Origin: Planctomycetota bacterium
GTDB taxonomy: Bacteria; Planctomycetota; UBA1135; GCA-002686595
Length of the DNA stretch: 12,503 bases
Assembly (NCBI GenBank): GCA_004296785.1
Contig: SCVU01000272.1
Location: forward strand, 1 to 12,503
Direction: 5' to 3'
The notes beneath the pieces were generated by a model, which saw only the letters and a program-made list of their open reading frames with translations, had not been told where the DNA came from and searched no databases. Shown piece after piece: positions 1-6,029 of this stretch. The translations under genes and the position numbers were made by a program. How positions within the stretch are numbered: the stretch's first letter is position 1; every line of letters begins with the position of its first letter.

Positions 1-1
1 G

Positions 2-2383
2 CAACTACTCGGTGTCGGTTGGGCGGACGCCGACGACCTTCGGAAGCTGCGCGCAAACGGCGCAGGCTGGCACGAGAGCTACCCCGCCGGCGCGTACTCG
101 TTGCCTGAGCGCAACGGCGGTGGCCGGATCTGCGGCCTCTCGCTGCGCGCGGTCGACGGAAGGAAAGGCGCGCCCGCCGGCGCGCAGCGCGGAGTCGTCG
201 TTCCCGCCAACTTCGCCACGTCGACCGACCCGGTGCTCGTGGTCGAGGGCGCGAGCGATGTCGCGGCCGCGGTCACGCTCGGACTCTCGGCCGTCGGCCG
301 CCCGAGCAACTCTGGCGGCGCGGATGACCTCGCACGGTTGCTCGAACTCCGCAAGGTGCTCGTGCTCGGCGAGAACGATCAGAAGGCGAACGGTGCTTGG
401 CCCGGTCGCGACGGAGCCGGGCGCGTGGCCGGAAGTATCGCGGGCGAGTGGCAGCAGCCCGTGCAATGGTCGATGCCGCCTCACGGGTCCAAAGACCTGC
501 GCGCCTGGCTCGAGGCACGGGTGCGCGACGGGCTCGACTTGCGCGACCAAGCCGCGTGCGCGAACGCCGGCAAGCTGTTCCTCGCAAGCGTGACCTCGAG
601 CGCGAGGGAGGCGGAGCCTGGACGAAAGGCGACGCAGGCCGAGCTGCTCGTGCGCCTAGCCCTGCAACGGTATCGCATCGGCCTCGCGTCCGACCGGCAG
701 CCGTTCGCGGTCGAGAACGACGGGCCGAACATCGCGCTGCCGTTGCGCGGCAACGCCAATGCGCTGCGCGCAGTGCTCGCCCGGGACTACCGGAAGCACT
801 GCAACGGCGTGGCGTCGGCATCGGCGCTCACGGACGCGGTCAACACCCTGCGCGGCGAGTCGTGTGACTGCACGCCGGAGGCGGTGCACCTGCGGGTTGC
901 GCGGCACGGTGCCGCGATCATCGTCGACATCGGCGACGAGGCTGGCCGCGCGATCGAGGTCGACGCGAACGGTTGGCGCGTGCTGGAGCGCTCGCCCGTG
1001 CTGTTCCGCCGCACGGGCCTCGGCGGGCCGCTTCCGCTCCCAGAAGGCGGCGGCACCACCGACGAACTGTGGCAACTGCTCAACGTCGCGACCGACGATC
1101 GTCCGCTGGTGCTCGGATGGCTGCTCGCTGCGTACATCCCAGACATTCCGCACCCGGTGCTGCTCTTCGGGGGAGAGCACGGTTCGGCGAAGTCGAGCAG
1201 CGCGCGGACGCTCGTCGAGTTGGTCGATCCGTCGCCGGCGCCGCTGCGCACGCAACCGCGCGACCTCGAAGGGTGGGCGATTCCGGTGGCGGGCTCCTGG
1301 GTGAGCGCGTTCGACAACGTCTCCGCGATCCCGGGCTGGTGGTCGGATCTCCTGTGCAAGGGCGTCACTGGCGACGGGTGGCCGAAACGCGAGCTCTACT
1401 CCGACGATGGCGTGGCAGTGCTCGCATTCCAACGGGTGTTCATGCTGACGTCGATCGATGCCGGCGCACTCCGCGGCGACCTCGGCGATCGAGTGCTGCT
1501 CATCGACTTGGCGCGCATCCTCCCCACGCAGCGGCGAACGGAACTCGCGCTCGCGGAGCTTCGACGCACCGTGCTCCCGCGCGTGCTCGGCGCGCTGCTT
1601 GAGCTGCTCGCGCAGGTGCTCGCCGCTCTCCCGAGCGTGAAGTGCAGCGCCCTCCCGCGCATGGCGGACTTCGGGCTGCTGCTGGCCGCGCTCGACCAGG
1701 TGCGCGGTACGGACGCCTTCGCGCGCTACGAGGCACAAGGCGCGCGGATCGCGGACGAGGTCATCGAAGGCGACGCCGTCGGAGCACGAATCGTCGAGCT
1801 CGTCCGCGCGCGTGGCGATTGGAGCGGCACCGCCGGAACTCTGCTGGAGGAGCTCGGCGAGCCGACGCAAGCGCGAGACTGGCCCGGGACGCCGAAGAAG
1901 CTGGGCGGTCAGCTCCGCCGACTTGCACCTGCGCTCCGGACATCCGGCATCGAGGTCACGCCGCCGGACAGGAAGGACAAGCGGCGCATCTGGCGGCTGT
2001 GTTGCGAGCGCAGAGCAAGCGCCGAGGACACCGCCCAGACAGCCCGACCGCCCGACGGCCGCTGCGCGGAGGCCAGGGCGGATGCCGGGCCTGGGGCGAA
2101 CGACGACCGCGATCGCCCATGCGCGAGCGAGCCGAGCAGTGCCCTCCAGCACCACGCGGAGGCCGATTCCGGGCGGTTGGGCGGTGCGGGCGATTGCAAA
2201 CCCCCGCCATCGTCCTCGACGGACCCGGAGTCGCTCGCAGAGCGCGCGGCGATCCGCGAGTTCGATGGCGGGATGACGCGAACCGACGCAGAAGAGCGCA
2301 CACTCCGCGACCGCGCCGAGCAAGACGGGCCGAACGACGCAGCAGTTGCCATATTGACAACGCTTGCGGATGCAGCAAGCTAG
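2..2383 (+). CDS. TOPRIM/P-loop ATPase replication protein of the element (primase-helicase-like), 5' partial
   Basis: The frame is open to the left edge, and residues before the TTG at 101 already look like family sequence (LLGVGWADADDLRKL), so the true start is outside. Three regions are visible. A TOPRIM-like domain shows VVEGASD (233-259, Glu codon at 245) and GEND (368-379). A P-loop ATPase domain lies at about 1100-1640, with Walker A GEHGSAKS (1172-1195), a Walker B-like WVSAFDN (1298-1318) and GDRVLLIDL with a possible arginine finger (codon 1490). A winged-helix-like segment lies at about 1780-2010. A low-complexity linker and a terminal REFDGGMTRTDAEE motif follow. The order resembles primase-helicase or replicative ATPases of phages, plasmids and integrative elements. 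Ala replaces the usual Gly before the Walker A Lys; I recall the GSAK form in related element proteins. Priming and unwinding of element DNA is inferred. The family is fairly sure, the exact activity is not. Confidence 0.8.
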   Translation, partial: QLLGVGWADADDLRKLRANGAGWHESYPAGAYSLPERNGGGRICGLSLRAVDGRKGAPAGAQRGVVVPANFATSTDPVLVVEGASDVAAAVTLGLSAVGRPSNSGGADDLARLLELRKVLVLGENDQKANGAWPGRDGAGRVAGSIAGEWQQPVQWSMPPHGSKDLRAWLEARVRDGLDLRDQAACANAGKLFLASVTSSAREAEPGRKATQAELLVRLALQRYRIGLASDRQPFAVENDGPNIALPLRGNANALRAVLARDYRKHCNGVASASALTDAVNTLRGESCDCTPEAVHLRVARHGAAIIVDIGDEAGRAIEVDANGWRVLERSPVLFRRTGLGGPLPLPEGGGTTDELWQLLNVATDDRPLVLGWLLAAYIPDIPHPVLLFGGEHGSAKSSSARTLVELVDPSPAPLRTQPRDLEGWAIPVAGSWVSAFDNVSAIPGWWSDLLCKGVTGDGWPKRELYSDDGVAVLAFQRVFMLTSIDAGALRGDLGDRVLLIDLARILPTQRRTELALAELRRTVLPRVLGALLELLAQVLAALPSVKCSALPRMADFGLLLAALDQVRGTDAFARYEAQGARIADEVIEGDAVGARIVELVRARGDWSGTAGTLLEELGEPTQARDWPGTPKKLGGQLRRLAPALRTSGIEVTPPDRKDKRRIWRLCCERRASAEDTAQTARPPDGRCAEARADAGPGANDDRDRPCASEPSSALQHHAEADSGRLGGAGDCKPPPSSSTDPESLAERAAIREFDGGMTRTDAEERTLRDRAEQDGPNDAAVAILTTLADAAS

Positions 2384-2386
2384 AGG
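2354..2386 (+). promoter_or_regulatory. Possible promoter and operator of the XRE-integrase pair
   Basis: A perfect -35 hexamer TTGACA (2354-2359) sits at the very end of the replication gene, just ahead of the XRE start at 2400. It is followed by an inverted repeat, GCTTGC (2362-2367) and GCAAGC (2375-2380), with a 7-nt centre. At 16-18 nt spacing the -10 position is poor (around AAGCTA). The repeat would lie between the two promoter boxes, where an autoregulatory XRE protein often binds. The sequence elements are seen; promoter and operator function are inferred. Confidence 0.35.
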
Positions 2387-2399
2387 AACGCCAAGCACC

Positions 2400-2621
2400 A
2401 TGACCAAGAGGGCATTCTCCGACGAGATACGAGCCGCGGTCGACGCAAGCGGGCAGAGCCGCTACGCCATCTGCAAGGCGCTCGGGCTGGATCAGGGCGC
2501 GATGTCGCGCTTCATGTCCGGCCGGGCTGGGCTCAGCCTCGAAGTGCTCGACCGCCTTGCCGAACTCCTGGACCTGCACCTCGCACCGACACGGCCACCG
2601 AAGAAGAGGAACCGCGCATGA
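2400..2621 (+). CDS. Small XRE-family helix-turn-helix regulator
   Basis: A 73-residue protein that is almost entirely one XRE/Cro-type DNA-binding domain. The recognition region spans about residues 20-41 (SRYAICKALGLDQGAMSRF...), followed by the typical LSLEVLDRLAELLDLHL helix and a basic tail (RPPKKRNRA). The ATG at 2400 is chosen because the domain begins just after it and AGAGGA lies upstream at 2382-2387, although 12 nt away. An in-frame ATG at 2370 and a TTG at 2364 would add residues that do not look like family sequence. Its stop overlaps the integrase start (ATGA, 2618-2621), so the two are translationally coupled. It likely controls integrase expression or acts as the directionality factor; the sequence does not decide which. 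The fold is confident, the role inferred. Confidence 0.9.
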   Translation: MTKRAFSDEIRAAVDASGQSRYAICKALGLDQGAMSRFMSGRAGLSLEVLDRLAELLDLHLAPTRPPKKRNRA

Positions 2622-5600
2622 GAACCTTCCGAGCTACCTACCGCGATCGCAGCGGACGCGTACGCGAGTCGTCGAAGTGGTACGTCGAGGTCAACGACCA
2701 CCGCGGCGCAGTCCGCCGCCTCCCCGGCTTCACGGATCGCGCCTCCACGGAGGAGCTCGGCCGCAAGATCGAGCGCTTGGCGTCGAATCGCGTCGCGCAG
2801 GAGTCGCCCGGGCCGGAGCTGACGCGCTGGATCGAGGGGCTACTCCCGCGGCTCCGCGAGCGGCTCGCAGCGATCGGGTTGCTCGAGCCGCGCCGCGTCG
2901 CGGCCGCCCAGGCGTTGCGCCAGCACGTCGATGACTTCGAGGCGTCGCTCCGAGCACGCGGCAACACTGCGCCGCACTCCGAGCAGACCGCTGGTCGCGT
3001 GCGCCGCGTGCTGGACGGCTGCGGCTTCCAGTTCTGGACGGACATCAGCGCAGCGACCGTCGAGCGCTACCTGGAGGCCGAGCGCAAGCGCGACGGTGAG
3101 TTGATCGCGCCGGAGGGCCGTCGCCGCGTGCGGTTCGGCGCGAAGAGCTCGAACTACCACCTCGCAGCCGTGCAGCAGTTCTGCCGGTGGATGATCCAAG
3201 AACGCCGCGCGAGCGAGTCTCCGTTGGCGCACCTGCGAGCGCTCAACGCGCAGACAGATCGGCGGCACCGACGGCGCGCGCCGAGCGTCGACGAGCTCCG
3301 ACTGCTGATCGAGGCGGCGCAGACAGCGCCGACGCGGTTCGGCATGTCGGGTCCGGCGCGCGCGATGCTCTACCGGCTCGCGGCCGAGACCGGGTTGCGG
3401 GCGAGAGAGCTGCGAAGCCTGCGACGCATGGACTTCCGGCTCGACGCCGAGCCGCCGTCCGTGACGGTGCGAGCCGCGTACAGCAAGCGCCGACGCGAGG
3501 ACGTGCTTCCTCTCCGTTCCGCGACCTCTCAGGAGCTCGCGGGCTTCCTTGCGGACCTGCTACCCGCGAGCACCGTGTTCGCGATGCCGACCCCGAGCCG
3601 CGTGGTGCTGATGCTCCGGGCCGATCTCGACACCGCAGGGATCCCGTACGAGGACGACGAGGGACGAGTGTTCGACTTCCACGCGCTGCGCCACGCATTC
3701 TGCTCGAACCTCGCGCGCGCCGGCGTGCACCCGCGAACGGCGCAGGCACTCGCGCGACACTCGACGGTCGAGCTGACGATGGGCGTGTACACGCACGTCG
3801 CGCTCGAGGACGAAGTGCGCGCACTCGATGCGCTACCGGATCTGGCGACACACCGCCCCCCCAAACCCCCTCACGCGCGCGAGCAATCTACGACACGCGC
3901 CGAAGCACTGCGAGCGACTGGAACGGAGAATCCGCGCGCTCGTGTCTTGGCGTCCTGCTTGGCGGAACAGCGTGGACCGAGTGAGACGAGCAGCGACTCG
4001 GATGGACGCTCGACCTGCGTTGGCGACGCGCAGGAGCGCGAGAGCGACGAGGATTGGAGGCGGCACCCGGGATCGAACCGGGGAATAACGGATTTGCAAT
4101 CCGTCGCCTTACCACTTGGCTATGCCGCCGCCGAAGGGCCGCGAAGTCTAGCACCGCCCGGCACTGGCGCAAAGCCGCGTGGAACGCGAAGCTCTCCGCG
4201 CATGCGCGCGAGAGGCGCACGAGTCGATCCCGCAGCGCGCGGTGCCGCGCGTCTCGTCGCCGTCGGCATCTGCGGTGTCGCGCTCGGCGCGCTCGCCGCC
4301 GTCGCGTGGCGCGCGTTCGCGCGCGGCCCGGCCGCCGATCGCAGCGTCTCCGACGCGGCCGTCGCCGCGCTGGTCGCGCAGGGCGAGGGCGCGTGGGACA
4401 GCTTCCCCGACCCCGACGTCGGCCGCGTGTTGCAGCCGAACCTGCGCGCGCGCAAGAGCGGCGCGATCACGCTCGACTCGAACCGCTTCGGGCAGCGCGA
4501 GCGCGATTTCGCGGTGCCCAAGCCGGCCGGCCTGCTGCGCGTCGTGCTGCTCGGCGACAGCTTCGTGTTCGGCAACGGCGTGGCGGCCGACGAGCGCCTG
4601 GGCGCCGCGCTGGAGCGCGAGCTCGCCGCGCGCGGCACGCGCGGGGCCGGCGTCGAGTGCCTGCACATCGCGATGACCGGCTGGAACGTCGAGGCCGAGT
4701 GCGCGTACCTGCGCCGCTCGCTCGACGTGCTCGAGCCCGACCTCGTGCTGCACGTCAGCGTCGACAACGACCTCGAGGACGCGTTCGACGCGCGCGGGTT
4801 CGGCACGCTCGCGGCGACGAGCTCGCAGGTGCGCGATCACGCCGACGGATTGGTCGGGCTGCGCGCCGCGGGGATGCTGCACGCCGGCGCGCACGGGTTG
4901 CTCGCCGACGGCTTGGATTGGGAGAGCCGCACGCGCTACGCGCGGGCGAGCGCCGCGCTGCGCGAGCTCGCCGAGGTCCTGCACGAGCGCCGCTGCCCGT
5001 ACGTCGTGCTGTTCCACTGGCCCGGGCTGCAGCCGATCGCGCGCGAGTACTTGGCGCGCGCGCTGCCGCCGCGACAAGTCGCGTGGCTCGCCACCGCGCT
5101 CGACCGCGACCCGCGCTACCGCGTGTCGGAGATCGATCCGCACTGGAACGCGGCCGGACACGAGCTGGTCGCGCGCGCGCTGTACGCGCTCGTGTGCGAG
5201 CGCGAGCTGCTGCCCGCGCTCGCGCCCGCCGCCTGGGACGAAGCGACGGCCGCGCGCGCCGAGTGGCTCGACGCCGGTGCGGCCGAGGCCGCCGGACGCC
5301 GCGCGCCGGAGCTCGCGGAGCGCGCAGCGAGCGCGCTGCCGCGCATCGACACGTCGGAGTGGACGCAGATCAGCGCGGGCCAGGTGCACGCCGGCATCGA
5401 CCCGCAGGGACGCGCGTCGCCGTACATGTCGGTGCTGCTGGCCTGCGCGAGCGGCCGCGCGGTCGTGCTGCGCGGCGAGCGGCTGGCCGGCGGGAAGCTG
5501 CGCGGCCGCGCGCGCGTGTGGGTCGACGAGCACGAGCTCGGCGCGTTCGAACTCGGCGGCGAGCCGGCGCTCGAGCTGCGCTACGAACTGCCCGCCGCGA

Positions 5601-5713
5601 TCGGCGCGCGTGCGCACGTGTGCGTGCACATCGACAGCGACGACTGGACGTACGCCGAGGATCTGCGCCACACGGTCGCGTTCCGGCTCGCCGAGCTCGG
5701 CATCGAACGCTGA
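2618..5713 (+). CDS. Tyrosine recombinase (integrase); frame reads through antisense tRNA-Cys into the SGNH gene
   Basis: Site-specific recombinase that should insert and excise the element at tRNA-Cys. ATG 2618 is preceded by GAAGAGGA 7 nt upstream. Residues 1-60 look like an arm-binding N-terminus, about 95-210 like a core-binding SAM-like domain, and about 225-405 form the catalytic domain. Catalytic residues visible are R261 (TGLRARELRSL), K290 (AYSKRR), H355-xx-R358 (HALRH), H381 (ARHS) and nucleophile Y391 (VYTHV). A tail with ATGTEN and LASCLAEQ follows to residue 479. There is no stop codon. Residue 480 (Trp) is the antisense of the tRNA CCA end, residues 480-504 are antisense tRNA (HPGSNRGITDLQSVALPLGY), and residue 529 is the start Met of the SGNH protein. 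The domains to residue 405 are certain. The 1031-residue fusion is a fact of the frame, but whether it is made is unknown. A natural integrase needs only about 410-480 residues. Confidence 0.9.
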   Translation: MRTFRATYRDRSGRVRESSKWYVEVNDHRGAVRRLPGFTDRASTEELGRKIERLASNRVAQESPGPELTRWIEGLLPRLRERLAAIGLLEPRRVAAAQALRQHVDDFEASLRARGNTAPHSEQTAGRVRRVLDGCGFQFWTDISAATVERYLEAERKRDGELIAPEGRRRVRFGAKSSNYHLAAVQQFCRWMIQERRASESPLAHLRALNAQTDRRHRRRAPSVDELRLLIEAAQTAPTRFGMSGPARAMLYRLAAETGLRARELRSLRRMDFRLDAEPPSVTVRAAYSKRRREDVLPLRSATSQELAGFLADLLPASTVFAMPTPSRVVLMLRADLDTAGIPYEDDEGRVFDFHALRHAFCSNLARAGVHPRTAQALARHSTVELTMGVYTHVALEDEVRALDALPDLATHRPPKPPHAREQSTTRAEALRATGTENPRARVLASCLAEQRGPSETSSDSDGRSTCVGDAQERESDEDWRRHPGSNRGITDLQSVALPLGYAAAEGPRSLAPPGTGAKPRGTRSSPRMRARGARVDPAARGAARLVAVGICGVALGALAAVAWRAFARGPAADRSVSDAAVAALVAQGEGAWDSFPDPDVGRVLQPNLRARKSGAITLDSNRFGQRERDFAVPKPAGLLRVVLLGDSFVFGNGVAADERLGAALERELAARGTRGAGVECLHIAMTGWNVEAECAYLRRSLDVLEPDLVLHVSVDNDLEDAFDARGFGTLAATSSQVRDHADGLVGLRAAGMLHAGAHGLLADGLDWESRTRYARASAALRELAEVLHERRCPYVVLFHWPGLQPIAREYLARALPPRQVAWLATALDRDPRYRVSEIDPHWNAAGHELVARALYALVCERELLPALAPAAWDEATAARAEWLDAGAAEAAGRRAPELAERAASALPRIDTSEWTQISAGQVHAGIDPQGRASPYMSVLLACASGRAVVLRGERLAGGKLRGRARVWVDEHELGAFELGGEPALELRYELPAAIGARAHVCVHIDSDDWTYAEDLRHTVAFRLAELGIER
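4055..4100. other. Predicted attachment site of the element (3' half of tRNA-Cys)
   Basis: Tyrosine recombinases commonly recombine within the anticodon-to-3' half of tRNA genes. Here the integrase is adjacent and runs into the tRNA 3' end, so the crossover core should lie between the CCA end (4055) and about the anticodon loop. The second copy of the core would lie beyond the left edge, so the exact limits cannot be seen. Confidence 0.6.
4055..4129 (-). tRNA. tRNA-Cys (anticodon GCA), CCA encoded
   Basis: The reverse complement folds into a full cloverleaf. The acceptor pairs GGCGGCA (4123-4129) with TGCCGCC (4059-4065). The D stem is GCC/GGC, and the anticodon stem ACGGA/TCCGT encloses a loop with GCA. 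The T arm is CCCGG-TTCGATC-CCGGG. The discriminator is U (4058), as expected for tRNA-Cys, and the CCA end is encoded (4055-4057). The gene is intact although the element abuts its 3' end, so the insertion restored or kept a working copy. The integrase frame crosses it in antisense. Confidence 0.97.
4145..4173 (-). promoter_or_regulatory. Probable promoter of tRNA-Cys
   Basis: On the minus strand, TTTGCG (4168-4173) and TAGACT (4145-4150) are separated by 17 bp. The -10 is preceded by TGC, an extended -10 element. The predicted start is only a few bases before the mature tRNA 5' end at 4129, a compact layout usual for tRNA genes. It also lies in the divergent gap to the SGNH gene. Matches to consensus are partial. 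Confidence 0.45.
4202..5713 (+). CDS. Membrane-anchored SGNH/GDSL-type hydrolase or acyl-transfer protein
   Basis: A 503-residue protein, taken to start at ATG 4202 because a signal anchor follows at once (about residues 17-38, hydrophobic from RLVAVGICGV). No good ribosome-binding site is seen. Block I is LLGDSFVFGNG with the catalytic Ser at residue 120. The last block is IDPHWNAAGH with D312 and H314, so the Ser-His-Asp set appears complete. A C-terminal region (about 385-503) looks like a separate beta-rich domain. The protein should sit outside the cytoplasmic membrane. With the second SGNH-like protein and the MBOAT protein downstream, a role in adding or removing acyl groups on an exported polymer is plausible but inferred. 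The same frame is open upstream into the integrase, so it may also be expressed as the C-terminal part of that fusion. It could instead be a plain esterase or lipase. Confidence 0.8.
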   Translation: MRARGARVDPAARGAARLVAVGICGVALGALAAVAWRAFARGPAADRSVSDAAVAALVAQGEGAWDSFPDPDVGRVLQPNLRARKSGAITLDSNRFGQRERDFAVPKPAGLLRVVLLGDSFVFGNGVAADERLGAALERELAARGTRGAGVECLHIAMTGWNVEAECAYLRRSLDVLEPDLVLHVSVDNDLEDAFDARGFGTLAATSSQVRDHADGLVGLRAAGMLHAGAHGLLADGLDWESRTRYARASAALRELAEVLHERRCPYVVLFHWPGLQPIAREYLARALPPRQVAWLATALDRDPRYRVSEIDPHWNAAGHELVARALYALVCERELLPALAPAAWDEATAARAEWLDAGAAEAAGRRAPELAERAASALPRIDTSEWTQISAGQVHAGIDPQGRASPYMSVLLACASGRAVVLRGERLAGGKLRGRARVWVDEHELGAFELGGEPALELRYELPAAIGARAHVCVHIDSDDWTYAEDLRHTVAFRLAELGIER

Positions 5714-5841
5714 GCGGGTCGGGCGCGCGCGACGGACGGCGAGTTCCGCCCAGCGCGTCGAACGCGCGCTCGTTGTATGCTGCGCCGGCCGCGCCGCGCT
5801 GCATGCACGCCGCAAGCACGCGGGCCGCGCGTCACGCGCAC

Positions 5842-5928
5842 GGGGATGTGGCGGAACTGGCAGACGCATCGGACTTAAAATCCGAAGCCCGCAAGGGCGT
5901 GTGGGTTCGACTCCCGCCATCCCCACCA
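5842..5928 (+). tRNA. tRNA-Leu (anticodon UAA), CCA encoded
   Basis: The acceptor GGGGATG (5842-5848) pairs with CATCCCC (5918-5924), followed by A73 and an encoded CCA (5926-5928). The anticodon stem TCGGA/TCCGA encloses CTTAAAA with anticodon TAA at 5876-5878. The long variable arm (GCCCGCAAGGGCG) is typical of class II tRNA-Leu. The T arm has TTCGACT between GTGGG and CCCGC. A weak -10-like TATGCT lies at 5776-5781 without a clear -35, so the promoter is uncertain. The gap after the SGNH stop (5714-5841) shows nothing else. Confidence 0.97.
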
Positions 5929-5992
5929 TGTGCTCGCGCGACGCTGCACGGAAAGAGCTTCGCGCTCGCGCGCGGCGCGCGTTGCGGCCCTG

Positions 5993-6022
5993 TTGATGCT
6001 CCGCGCGGCGGCAGGATAAGCT
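5993..6022 (+). promoter_or_regulatory. Possible promoter of the SGNH-like/MBOAT pair
   Basis: TTGATG (5993-5998, four of six consensus matches) is followed after 18 bp by TAAGCT (6017-6022, three of six). Transcription would start at about 6029-6030, on or next to the GTG start codon, giving a leaderless message. AGGA at 6013-6016 is a competing, distant ribosome-binding site if transcription starts further upstream. Confidence 0.3.
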
Positions 6023-6029
6023 TGCGACA

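Larger units (their letters stand above)
1..4057. mobile_element. Right end of an integrative element inserted at the tRNA-Cys gene
   Basis: The stretch from the window start to the 3' end of tRNA-Cys holds three co-directional genes typical of integrative or satellite elements: a primase/ATPase replication protein, a small XRE regulator and a tyrosine recombinase that ends at a tRNA gene. Arginine codons here are more mixed (CGA and CGG are frequent) than in the chromosomal genes to the right, where CGC dominates, which fits horizontal acquisition. The left end and its partner attachment site lie outside the window, so the size and transfer mode cannot be judged. No capsid, conjugation or cargo gene is visible in this part. 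The boundary is inferred from the integrase-tRNA arrangement, not from a seen direct repeat. Confidence 0.8.

Noticed and set aside
101..103. TTG as the start codon of the replication protein
   Set aside because: The frame is open upstream to the window edge and the upstream residues continue family-like sequence, so the gene is truncated by the window rather than starting here.
656..2407. 583-codon open frame on the minus strand opposite the replication protein
   Set aside because: The product is Arg/Ala/Glu-rich without domains, while the plus-strand frame has TOPRIM and P-loop motifs. It is a shadow of GC-rich codon use.
2618..5713. The 1031-residue product as an evolved two-enzyme protein
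   Set aside because: The join consists of antisense tRNA sequence and a chromosomal spacer, and the SGNH part has its own Met and signal anchor. Insertion next to an existing gene explains it better, though a fusion product may still be made.
5741..5841. Palindromic GC-rich words such as GCATGC before tRNA-Leu
   Set aside because: Short and expected by chance at this base composition; no spacing or repeat pattern supports a site.
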